Shown here one piece after another: positions 17,808 to 26,303 of a stretch of DNA of 64,000 nucleotides. The notes below the pieces were generated by a model. That model searched no databases and was not told the DNA's origin. It was given only the letters and a program-made list of their open reading frames with translations. How positions within the stretch are numbered: position 1 is the stretch's first letter; every line of letters begins with the position of its first letter. The stretch is taken from the NCBI RefSeq assembly GCF_002554795.1, contig NZ_PDEQ01000005.1, positions 1 to 64,000 on the forward strand, in the 5' to 3' direction. This DNA is from Longibacter salinarum. Lineage in GTDB: Bacteria > Bacteroidota > Rhodothermia > Rhodothermales > Salinibacteraceae. The translations under genes and the position numbers were made by a program.

Positions 17808-18659
17808 ATGACTATCGACGCGAAGACGCGTCTCGTCACGCTCCTCGGTTTCCCGGTCGAACACTCGATGTCTCCTGCCCTTCACAACCCTGCCTTCGAA
17901 GCGCAGGGCGTGAATGCAGCCTATGTCGCGACGCCAGTGCGACGCGAGGATCTGGCAACAGCGGTGAACGGACTCCGAGCCATGCACTTCCTGGGAGCCA
18001 ACGTCACGATTCCTCACAAACAGGCGGTCCTCCCGCTGCTAGATGTCGTGACGGAAACGGCCGAAGCGGTTGGGGCCGTCAATACGATCGTCTGCCAAGG
18101 TACGGACGACGAGATCCTGCGACTGAAGGGGGACAACACGGACGTGGCGGGATTTGTGATGCCGCTCGCCGACCACGCGACCACACTCCGCGACGGCAGC
18201 GCAACCATCCTCGGCGCGGGAGGCGCTGCCCGCGCCGTCGTCTACGGACTGCTCACCCGGTTCGACCTCCACCGCCTTACGATCGCCGCCCGGCGGCCGG
18301 AGCAGGCGGAGGCGCTCGCACGCGAATTCTCGCCATGGGCAGACGGTACGGCGGTTACGGCTACAGCACTGGCCGAGGCCCCAGTGCGTGCCAGCCGTTT
18401 GGTCGTCAATGCGACGCCGGTGGGCATGCACCCGAACGAAGACGAGACGCCATGGCAAACCGTGAGCGATTTCTCCGACGGCCAGATCGTATACGACCTT
18501 GTCTACAACCCACGCGAAACGCGTCTACTCCGCGAAGCATCGGAACGCAATGCCACCGTCATCGGCGGCCTCGACATGCTCATCGGACAGGCCGCCGACG
18601 CCTTCCGGCAGTGGACCGGACGAGAAATGCCGATCTCCCTCGTCCGCAGCGCCCTCTAG
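17808..18659 (+). CDS. aroE: Shikimate dehydrogenase
   Basis: 283 residues, the usual length. The substrate-binding SMSPALHNPAF lies near residue 20, NVTIPHK carries the catalytic Lys near 70, the partner Asp is in DNTD, and the NADP-binding GAGGAARAV is near 133. The C-terminal MLIGQAADAFRQWTG helix is typical. It reduces 3-dehydroshikimate to shikimate with NADPH in aromatic amino-acid synthesis. The gene is followed 77 nt later by pgeF on the same strand and may be co-transcribed with it. Confidence 0.96.
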   Translation: MTIDAKTRLVTLLGFPVEHSMSPALHNPAFEAQGVNAAYVATPVRREDLATAVNGLRAMHFLGANVTIPHKQAVLPLLDVVTETAEAVGAVNTIVCQGTDDEILRLKGDNTDVAGFVMPLADHATTLRDGSATILGAGGAARAVVYGLLTRFDLHRLTIAARRPEQAEALAREFSPWADGTAVTATALAEAPVRASRLVVNATPVGMHPNEDETPWQTVSDFSDGQIVYDLVYNPRETRLLREASERNATVIGGLDMLIGQAADAFRQWTGREMPISLVRSAL

Positions 18660-18736
18660 ATTCCAATCCCCTCGCGCGACCTCGGGCGCATCTCCTATTC
18701 TCCTGCCTGCGCTTCTCTCCATCCATCCTGTTTGCC

Positions 18737-19480
18737 ATGGTCATTCGTCCGAACGTCTTCGCCGACATGTCGCCCATCACGGCTGGATTCTCGACGCGCA
18801 ACGGAGGCGTCAGCTCAGCGCCCTTCGACACGCTCAACCTCGGCTTCTCGACGGAGGATGACCCGGACAACGTCACGACGAATCGGCTCCGTTTCTGCAA
18901 CGCTCTGGGAGCGGTACAGGACCAGATCGTGGAGGCCGGACAGATCCATGGAAAGACGGTTCGCGCCGTAGATGAACCCGGCGTCGTTCCAGAGTGTGAT
19001 GGCCTCGTCAGCGATACGCCCGGCGTTCTGCTCTGCATCGGAACGGCCGACTGCGCCGCCGTGCTTCTCGCAGACCCCGACGCCGGCGTGGTTGGCGCCT
19101 GTCACTCCGGCTGGCGCGGAACCGCTGCGGATATCGCAACAGAAACGGTCAAACACATGGTTGACCTTGGCGCCCGCCCACAGCAGATGTCCGGATACGT
19201 CAGCCCGTGCATCTCACTGGATGCGTTTGAGGTCGGGCCCGAGGTGGCCGAGCAATTCGACGCAAAGTACGTGGAGCAACGGGCTGAATGGGATCGACCG
19301 CATGTTGACTTGAAGGCGGTGATTCGGGACCAGCTAACGCAGGCCGGCCTTTCCAGCGAGCGAATCGAGATCTCACCCTACTGCACCATGCTGGACAACG
19401 GCGACTTCTTCTCGTATCGTGCCGCAGGCGGGATCACGGGCCGCATGTTCGGCGCCATCGGTCGATCCCTGCGCCAATAG
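18737..19480 (+). CDS. pgeF: PgeF/YfiH family (laccase-domain) peptidoglycan editing factor
   Basis: 247 residues from the ATG at 18737. The conserved metal-binding positions of the family are visible: His in QIHGKTV, Cys in TADCAAVLLAD and His in ACHSGWRGTAADI. The C-terminal ISPYCTMLDNGDFFSYR is also conserved. Family members act on purine nucleosides or remove wrongly inserted residues from peptidoglycan precursors; older annotations call them polyphenol oxidases. Which activity dominates here is not visible. The protein has no signal peptide and should be cytosolic. Confidence 0.92.
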   Translation: MVIRPNVFADMSPITAGFSTRNGGVSSAPFDTLNLGFSTEDDPDNVTTNRLRFCNALGAVQDQIVEAGQIHGKTVRAVDEPGVVPECDGLVSDTPGVLLCIGTADCAAVLLADPDAGVVGACHSGWRGTAADIATETVKHMVDLGARPQQMSGYVSPCISLDAFEVGPEVAEQFDAKYVEQRAEWDRPHVDLKAVIRDQLTQAGLSSERIEISPYCTMLDNGDFFSYRAAGGITGRMFGAIGRSLRQ

Positions 19481-19622
19481 CTTTCATCAACGCCGATGCG
19501 GGGGATGCCCTACCAACCGCTTGGCAAAAAGTCGATCCAATTTATCGTTAGCGGGCACAGCGGAGGTTCGTTTTCGTTGAGGCGCCGTGACATTTTTACT
19601 TCGATGACCTTCTCTCTATCCT

Positions 19623-20633
19623 ATGCCCATTGCTTCGTCTGATTATGCCGCGCCCGCATGGCTGATTGGAGGTCACGCTCAGACGCTCTACGCGACGCTC
19701 TTCAGGGGCGTGGACTTCCAGTACAAATACACGGAACGTATTAGCACGCCGGACGACGACTTTCTGAACCTCCACTGGACCAAGCCGAGCGATGCCGGAA
19801 GCGTATCGGAGCCGAGTCGCCTGAACCGCGTGGCCGTCCTCACGCACGGGCTTGAGGGCAGTGCCCAGCGCAACTACATGCGCGGGATGGCGAAAACGCT
19901 CGTCCGGCACGGGTGGGATGTGGTCGCCTGGGATCTGCGCGGCTGCGGAGAGGAGCTCAACCGAACCGTCCCGACCTATCACAGCGGGAAGACCGAGGAC
20001 CTCGATGTTGTCGTGCAGCACGCCCTGTCGAAAGGATACGACCAGGCCGCCCTCGTTGGATTTAGCCTGGGCGGGAATATGACGCTCAAGTACGTCGGCG
20101 AACGGGGGGAAGCCATTGACGACCGGATCCAGCGCGCCGTCGCAATCTCCACGCCCGTCGACCTGGAGGCCTCGTCTCGCCGAATCTCCGAACGGTCGAA
20201 CTGGCATTACACGCAGTACTTCCTCCGATCGCTGCGCGAGACCGTTCGCCAAAAGGCCGAGCGCCATCCAAACGTTGTCGACCGCACGCTCATGCAGGGC
20301 GTCCGTACGCTCACAGACTTCGACAACGCCTTCACCGCCCCACTCAACGGCTTCCGCGACGCACAGGACTACTACCGGCAATCCAGCAGCAAACAATATC
20401 TTGGCGAGATCGCGATCCCAACCCTTCTGCTGAACGCGGCCAACGACCCGTTCCTCCCGGACGAGTGCTACCCGCACGAGATCGCCCGTGATCACAACCT
20501 GCTGACCCTCGACACCCCCGGCGAAGGCGGTCACGTCGGTTTCGTCTCGTCCGAGCCCGATGGTGCGTACTTTTCGGAAATCCGAACAGCCGACTTCCTC
20601 AGCCAGCAGGTCGTCGCGATCACCAACGCCTGA
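19623..20633 (+). CDS. YheT-like alpha/beta hydrolase
   Basis: 336 residues with the YheT/AB-hydrolase-1 layout. The start PAWLIGGHAQTLYATLFR matches the family. Further landmarks are the oxyanion motif LTHGLEGSAQRNYMRG, the nucleophile elbow GFSLGGN, the catalytic Asp in NAANDPFLPDE and the His in GGHVGFV. Family members are predicted esterases of unknown physiological substrate. It is cytoplasmic (no signal peptide). Its 3' end faces the convergent prohibitin gene, separated by a 7-nt repeat array. Confidence 0.92.
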   Translation: MPIASSDYAAPAWLIGGHAQTLYATLFRGVDFQYKYTERISTPDDDFLNLHWTKPSDAGSVSEPSRLNRVAVLTHGLEGSAQRNYMRGMAKTLVRHGWDVVAWDLRGCGEELNRTVPTYHSGKTEDLDVVVQHALSKGYDQAALVGFSLGGNMTLKYVGERGEAIDDRIQRAVAISTPVDLEASSRRISERSNWHYTQYFLRSLRETVRQKAERHPNVVDRTLMQGVRTLTDFDNAFTAPLNGFRDAQDYYRQSSSKQYLGEIAIPTLLLNAANDPFLPDECYPHEIARDHNLLTLDTPGEGGHVGFVSSEPDGAYFSEIRTADFLSQQVVAITNA

Positions 20634-20704
20634 CGAACGTCCCGTAAGTGCTACGGATCACGGGGACACGCCTTCGCACCGGCTGATCCACAATTCAAAA
20701 TATT

Positions 20705-20759
20705 CATTCCGCACTTCGCACTTCACACTTCGCAATCCACATCTCGCATTTCGAAATCC
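20705..20759. repeat. 7-nt degenerate tandem repeat (TTCGCAC type)
   Basis: Units TTCGCAC, TTCACAC, TTCGCAA, TCCACAT, CTCGCAT and TTCGAAA follow in 7-nt phase between two convergent genes. The sequence differs from the GTTCAGG and GTGTGGAA units but sits in the same kind of place. Confidence 0.7.
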
Positions 20760-20765
20760 CCGACC

Positions 20766-21599
20766 CTATTGCCCGCCGAGGATAATCGGCAGCCCACCGG
20801 ACTCAGAGCCGCCAACGACCACGACCTTCGAATTCGACGATTGCGCCAGTTCTCGCGTCGCCTCGATGCCTTTGAATCGCAGGAATTCAGGGGACAGGCT
20901 TTCCGTGATGATCCGCTGGTATTCGGCTTCTCCCTCGGCCTCAATTCGCTTCCGTTCAGCCTCCAACTCTTCCTTCTGCAACGTGTACTCGTAGCGCTGC
21001 GCCTCCTGCTCCTCCTTCAGCTTGTTCTCGATCGCGCTCTGAATCTGTTGCGGCAGGCGAACGTCGCGGATCAGCACCGCCTCGATCGTCACGTACTCGG
21101 TCTCCACGCCCGTACGAACCCGGTCGATCATTTCTGTTTGTAGCTCCTCGCGTTTGCTGGAATAGAGTTCCTCGGGCGTAAACAACCCGACGACCTCACG
21201 GGCCGCGCTACGGAGCTCGGGCTGAACGAGCTTCTTGTAATAGTCCGTGCCGTACGTGGTGTGCAGTTGCGGAAGCTTTCCTGCGTCGGGCTTCCACCGA
21301 ACCGACACGTCCATTCCGATGGACAGGCCGTTCGACGAGAGCGCGGTGATTTTCTCAAGTTGCTCCTGCACTCGGACGTCGTAGCGAATGATATCGACCC
21401 ACGGCGCGTGCACCTTCAGCCCTTCACCGACGGTATTATCGAGATTGGTCCCCCCGAAGACGCTGTACTTCACGGCGGCCTCTCCACTTTCGACCGTCGT
21501 CGACATGCAGCCGGGAATCAGGATGGCAAAGAAAATGAGTCCAACGATAGCGCCTCCGACACGGAGAGCGGCTTTCGTGAGATTGGGATAGCTTGCCAT
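20766..21599 (-). CDS. Prohibitin/SPFH family membrane-anchored protein
   Basis: 277 residues. An N-terminal hydrophobic segment (about 12-30, ending in IPGC-M, possibly a lipobox) anchors the protein. The SPFH/band-7 domain spans about 33-215, with GEAAVKYSVFGG, the prohibitin-typical GLKVHAPWVDIIRYDVRVQEQ and RSAAREVVGLFTPEELYSSKR. A long charged coiled coil (about 200-245, KEEQEAQRYEYTLQKEELEAE) follows, then a hydrophobic Val/Gly tail. Family members form ring or cage assemblies that organise membrane proteases. No FtsH partner gene is adjacent. It lies 98 nt downstream of recJ on the same strand. Confidence 0.9.
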   Translation of the reverse strand: MASYPNLTKAALRVGGAIVGLIFFAILIPGCMSTTVESGEAAVKYSVFGGTNLDNTVGEGLKVHAPWVDIIRYDVRVQEQLEKITALSSNGLSIGMDVSVRWKPDAGKLPQLHTTYGTDYYKKLVQPELRSAAREVVGLFTPEELYSSKREELQTEMIDRVRTGVETEYVTIEAVLIRDVRLPQQIQSAIENKLKEEQEAQRYEYTLQKEELEAERKRIEAEGEAEYQRIITESLSPEFLRFKGIEATRELAQSSNSKVVVVGGSESGGLPIILGGQ

Positions 21600-21697
21600 A
21601 CTGGAGACCTGCAGGTTGCAATTCGAGAGAGAAAAAAGCGTACATCTAACGTCGACGTGAGCGACGTCTGCTACGGTGACGAGGTACCAACAATCGT

Positions 21698-23482
21698 TTA
21701 AGCCGACTCCTTCTGCAGGACGCGCTCACTGCTTTCCAGTCGTACGTCGCGGCATTTGAGCTGGAGGGTCGTGCGACCATTCCACGTGTTCTCCTCGACG
21801 GAATACAGCAATTCGATCGGTTCGCCGGAATCATAGCTCTCGCGAACCACGTCCAGTTTGTTGCCCATGCCGAAGCCGATGACGTCGTAGCTCTGACGCG
21901 AGTCGGAGTCTGCCTCCCGCACACGAAACTTCAGGTGGTTACCGCCACGGCCAACCGTCCGTGGCTTGCCGTCCAGAACGAGATTGCCGGAATGAAAGAC
22001 GGGCGTCGCGTTCGCCGGCCCGTGTGGACCGAACTGCTTCAGCACCGCCCAGAAGCGACCGCGGTGCTCCCCGACAACGTCCAGCGGCATGGACGCGTCG
22101 ACCTTGATCGCCGGCGTCAGCATTTCGGCCGTGATCCGCTTCCCAACCGCCTCGTCGAACGCATCGCGGAACGCATCCACCTGATCCTCAGGAAGAGACA
22201 TGCCCGCGGCGTAGTCGTGCCCTCCGAACTGAGTGAGCACATCTTCGCAATCCGACAGAGCGTCGTACACGTTGACGCCCGAAATCGACCGTGCCGACCC
22301 TTTCACCTCGGCGCCATTCCGGGCCAGGAGAATCGCGGGCTTGTGGAAATGCTCCACGACGCTCGATGCTACGATGCCGATGATGCCGAGATGCCATTCG
22401 GGGTTGTAGAGAACGAGTCCGTGCGGCGTGCGCGACGTGATCTGGCGCTCCGCCAGCTCGATCGCTTCCTTTTCGATCCGATCGTTGATCTCGCGACGCT
22501 CCCGGTTCAACGTCTCCAGTTCCCGGGCCATCGGTAAGGCCGTCTCGACATCCGGCGCGAGCATGAGGTCGACGGCGAGGTCCGCCTGCGCCATGCGCCC
22601 GGCCGCGTTGATGCGCGGACCGATGGTAAAGACAATTTTCCCCGTCGACGTGACATCCGCCAGATCGAGATCTGCCGTCTGTGCCATCGCGCGCAGTCCG
22701 GGGCGAACCTCGTCCTTCTCCTGCAACACCCGCAGGCCCTCGGCCATCAGCACTCGATTTTCGCCGTACAACGGGACGATGTCACTAGCCGTGGACACCG
22801 CGAGGAGATCGAGGTAACGAAACGCGTCGTCGGCAGGCTGCCCCAGCCGATCGAGCGTTGCCTGCACGAGCTTGAACCCAACGCCACATCCGGAGAGCTC
22901 CTTGAACGGATACTCGCAATCATCGCGCTTTGGGTCGAGGATCGCGACCGCTTCTGGAAGCGTAGCCTTGGGCGTGTGGTGGTCGCAGATGATGAGGTCG
23001 AGACCGAGCTCACGGGCATACGCGGCTTCCTCCATCGCCGTGATCCCGCAATCGAGAGCAATAACCAATGTCGCTCCGATCTCGCGGGCCCGATCCAGCC
23101 CCCGCGACCCAAGCCCGTACCCGTCCTCGTAACGGTCCGGAATAAAGACGTGCGCATCGACTCCCTGCGACCGCAGAAAGTCCGCCATAAGAGCGGAGGC
23201 CGTTGTCCCATCTACATCGTAATCGCCGTACACGAGTACCGGATCGTCCGACTCGATCGCCTCCGCGACGCGATCGGCCGCTGCCTCCATGTCCTGCATA
23301 AGGAAGGGATCGTGGAGCGCTTCACGGTCTGCCCGAAAGAAGTGCCGCGCCTCATCAAACGACGAGACGTTGCGAAGCGCAAGAGCACGAGCGAGCGCTT
23401 CCGGCAATCCATTGAGCTCCTTCTGAAGATCAGAAATGACATTCGGATCGTCGACGGAGCGGAGAATCCAGCGATACGTCAT
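21698..23482 (-). CDS. recJ: Single-stranded-DNA-specific exonuclease RecJ
   Basis: 594 residues from the ATG at 23482, chosen because MTYRWILRS resembles the usual RecJ start; ATGs at 23503, 23518 and 23545 are also in frame. The DHH catalytic motifs are present: YGDYDVDGTTASALM, ALDCGITA, CDHHTPK and GCGVGFKLVQ. The DHHA1 motif follows in GRMAQADLAVDL and FGGHDYAAGMSL. An OB-fold with C-terminal helices completes the protein. It degrades single-stranded DNA 5' to 3' in recombination and mismatch repair. Confidence 0.94.
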   Translation of the reverse strand: MTYRWILRSVDDPNVISDLQKELNGLPEALARALALRNVSSFDEARHFFRADREALHDPFLMQDMEAAADRVAEAIESDDPVLVYGDYDVDGTTASALMADFLRSQGVDAHVFIPDRYEDGYGLGSRGLDRAREIGATLVIALDCGITAMEEAAYARELGLDLIICDHHTPKATLPEAVAILDPKRDDCEYPFKELSGCGVGFKLVQATLDRLGQPADDAFRYLDLLAVSTASDIVPLYGENRVLMAEGLRVLQEKDEVRPGLRAMAQTADLDLADVTSTGKIVFTIGPRINAAGRMAQADLAVDLMLAPDVETALPMARELETLNRERREINDRIEKEAIELAERQITSRTPHGLVLYNPEWHLGIIGIVASSVVEHFHKPAILLARNGAEVKGSARSISGVNVYDALSDCEDVLTQFGGHDYAAGMSLPEDQVDAFRDAFDEAVGKRITAEMLTPAIKVDASMPLDVVGEHRGRFWAVLKQFGPHGPANATPVFHSGNLVLDGKPRTVGRGGNHLKFRVREADSDSRQSYDVIGFGMGNKLDVVRESYDSGEPIELLYSVEENTWNGRTTLQLKCRDVRLESSERVLQKESA

Positions 23483-24387
23483 ATGCGGACCGAAACGATA
23501 CATTCTATCAGCGGACATGAGACCGACAAGCGAATCGGCCGGCACTCACTATCTTAAGACACATCGTGTGCTGTATCATAACATGCGATGGGGATTCTGT
23601 CTGAAAACTCCACGATGACAGCCTTTCTCAACGAAACCGGAATATAGTTAAAGAACGTACCCTTTACTCACGGAGAGATCTCGTCTCGACGAACGCATCG
23701 CTCTGTCAGGTGACGAGCACCGAATCCCTGTGGGGCTGCCAGTGAAGTGCTTACCAAGACCGCTCCCACGGCACGCCCCTTGCTTGAGTAGACAACCCTT
23801 TGACATTCCAAATGAAGGCACTCATCGGCGGTGCAACGTAATTTTTATGCGCCGAAAGCTATTTGCTGCCGAGAGAGTGGACACGCGTGCACCCTGGAAC
23901 GTTTAGGTGGTACAATCAATCTAGTGTTGTACGCCTCCCACTCGGCTCCCGTCGTACATGTGGCCCCGGGCAACCGAGGTACATAATGTAGCGATCCTTT
24001 CCGGCCTCGGCACGTGTACATTACAGGTTTACCTCTGCCTGGTGGCTCTTGACCCCCGGGTGCTCTTTACCGGCCGACTCGTTCGATAACTCCTCGTCGT
24101 TCGGTTTCGTCCCCTGCCTGCGCCGCATTCAACTGCAGGCACTTCTTTGCTTTATCTATCTACCCCATCCAATACGGACGGTGCAACCGGTTTTATCCGG
24201 CCCGCAGTGGCCACCGATCCAGATCTGAGTCGGCCGTCGACGCCTGCTCGTTTCTCTCGGTTGGCGCGTCGTACGGACGGTGCGCGTATGCTTCATTGCC
24301 CTGCGCCTCCCCACAGACATTCTTGTCGTTGCGGCGCTCTCTTCTCTGCCAACCTCGGCACGCCTTAACCTCGATTTACTGATTCGA
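23483..24387. other. Long gene-free region between recJ and rho, with a pyrimidine-rich rho leader
   Basis: 905 nt without a credible gene. The first part holds the divergent promoters. From about 24060 to 24360 the + strand is rich in C and T and poor in G, with many CC and TC steps (for example around 24085-24170), as expected for a rut site where Rho would bind its own leader RNA. A TTGACA at 23803 is the best -35-like match but has no good -10 partner. Confidence 0.45.
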
Positions 24388-26067
24388 ATGAAAATTTCCA
24401 CGCTTCAAGAAAAGAAGCTCGACGAGCTCCGCGACATCGCGCGTGGTCTCGATCTTCGTGGGTACAGTAAACTCCGCAAGCAAGACTTAATCTACCGTAT
24501 CCTGGAAGCGCAGGCGGAGGATGCGGCTCGTTCCGGCTCTTCGAGATCACGCAACGGGTCCACAAACGGATCCTCCGACTCCTCGAGGAAGCGTTCGAGC
24601 AACCGGTCGAAGAAGTCATCGAGCAATTCTTCAAACTCAAGCGGCCAGGAGGACAAATCATCGCGGAAGAACCAGCGAGGTAGCGGCAAAGCTTCCGGAA
24701 ACGGTGGCCGATCGTCTAAGGACCGTCAAAAAGGGAGTGCGTCCTCGAAAAACGGATCGTCGAAGAAACGTTCGTCCAACGGCGACAAAAGCTCTTCAAA
24801 CCGGGGATCCAACCAGAAGTCTAACTCGAAACGATCTTCGTCCAAGGGATCACACGACGGACGCTCAAAACAGCAGCAGTCGAGCAAAAAGAACTCGATC
24901 TACGCGGATCGGCCGGAATACATGGCCGAGTACGATGCCGACGACACCGAACTCCGCGGCATGATCGAGAAGGTCGGGCTACTTGAGGTGCTGCCCGATG
25001 GCTACGGCTTCCTCCGGTCAGACGAGTACAATTTCGAGTCCAGCCCGGATGACATCTACGTCTCTCCGTCGCAAATCAAGCGCTTCGGCCTTCAGGATGG
25101 CGACACGGTCTTCGGGCAGGTTCGGCCACCGAAAGAAGGCGAGAAATACTTCGCACTAATTCAGGTTCACACCGTCAATGGCTGCAAGCCGGGCGAACTG
25201 GAAGAGCGGCGCGAGTTCGATTACCTGACTCCCATCTTCCCAAACAAGCGCCTCACGCTGGAGACCGATGCCACGGAGTACGGGCAACGCATCATCGACC
25301 TCTTCGCCCCGATCGGCATGGGGCAGCGCGGCCTGATCGTCGCCCCGCCGAAAGCCGGTAAAACCGTTCTGCTGCAGAAGATCGCGGCCGGGGTCACGAA
25401 GAACCATCCGGATGCGCACCTCATCATGCTCCTGGTCGATGAACGGCCGGAGGAGGTGACCGACATGGACCGGCACGTGGATGGCGAGGTCATCGCGTCG
25501 ACATTCGACTCCGATGCGGAGAAGCATGTCGAAATCGCCGACACGGTCATGATGAAGGCGAAACGACTCGTCGAGTCCGGCCAGGACGTCATCATCCTAC
25601 TCGACTCGATTACCCGCTTGGCCCGCGCGCACAACGCAGTGGTGCCGAGCAAGGGACGCACGCTCTCCGGCGGTGTCGAAGCCGGTGCCCTCCGCGGTCC
25701 GAAGCAGTTCTTCGGCGCAGCGCGCAATGTGGAAGAAGGCGGCTCGCTAACGGTTATCGGCACGGCGCTGATCGACACGGGCAGCAAGATGGATGAGGTC
25801 ATCTTCGAGGAGTTCAAGGGCACGGGCAACATGGAGCTCGTCCTGAATCGCACAATGGCCGACCGACGCATCTACCCCGCGATCGACCTGATCAAATCCG
25901 GGACACGACGGGAGGAGCTCCTCATCTCCAAACCACAGATGAAGCGGATCTGGGTTCTCCGGAAGATCCTCGCCGACATGGATGCCATCGAAGCCATGCA
26001 ATTCCTGCTGGACAAAATGGAGGGAACGGAGGACAACGACGACTTCCTCGCGACGATGAACTCGTAG
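24388..26067 (+). CDS. rho: Transcription termination factor Rho with long disordered insert
   Basis: 559 residues from the ATG at 24388; an earlier in-frame ATG (24280) lacks family support. The Rho_N helical domain (about 1-43) is followed by a very long Ser/Lys/Arg/Asn/Gly-rich insert (about 44-169) with no predicted fold. The cold-shock-like RNA-binding domain (about 195-265, [13 protein letters not shown]) and the ATPase come next: Walker A APPKAGKT at 319-326, the Q loop near LSGGVEAGA and the R-loop region [19 protein letters not shown]. It is a hexameric RNA helicase that ends transcription. Bacteroidota Rho proteins commonly carry such an insert; in gut Bacteroides it drives phase separation. 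Confidence 0.97.
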   Translation: MKISTLQEKKLDELRDIARGLDLRGYSKLRKQDLIYRILEAQAEDAARSGSSRSRNGSTNGSSDSSRKRSSNRSKKSSSNSSNSSGQEDKSSRKNQRGSGKASGNGGRSSKDRQKGSASSKNGSSKKRSSNGDKSSSNRGSNQKSNSKRSSSKGSHDGRSKQQQSSKKNSIYADRPEYMAEYDADDTELRGMIEKVGLLEVLPDGYGFLRSDEYNFESSPDDIYVSPSQIKRFGLQDGDTVFGQVRPPKEGEKYFALIQVHTVNGCKPGELEERREFDYLTPIFPNKRLTLETDATEYGQRIIDLFAPIGMGQRGLIVAPPKAGKTVLLQKIAAGVTKNHPDAHLIMLLVDERPEEVTDMDRHVDGEVIASTFDSDAEKHVEIADTVMMKAKRLVESGQDVIILLDSITRLARAHNAVVPSKGRTLSGGVEAGALRGPKQFFGAARNVEEGGSLTVIGTALIDTGSKMDEVIFEEFKGTGNMELVLNRTMADRRIYPAIDLIKSGTRREELLISKPQMKRIWVLRKILADMDAIEAMQFLLDKMEGTEDNDDFLATMNS

Positions 26068-26303
26068 CGCCACCTTCGCACCTCATCGTTCGGTCAAGCG
26101 CCCGCCTTGCCGCCCTCTTCGACGGAGGGTGAACGAGCCAGGCGTTTTCCATTTCCCCGTGACCTTCCTTCCCAGAACAGGATATCTCGCCGGCTGCTAC
26201 AGGAATCTGCCGATTACGACACGACGGGAAGACGTGCGGAACGTCGTATAGTTTGATGGAGTGATCCATATATCTCGCTTTCCCCACCTCTCAATTGGCT
26301 CGT

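Noticed and set aside
23546-24140. tRNA or small RNA gene between recJ and rho
   Set aside because: No T-loop GTTC motif with matching acceptor stem was found.
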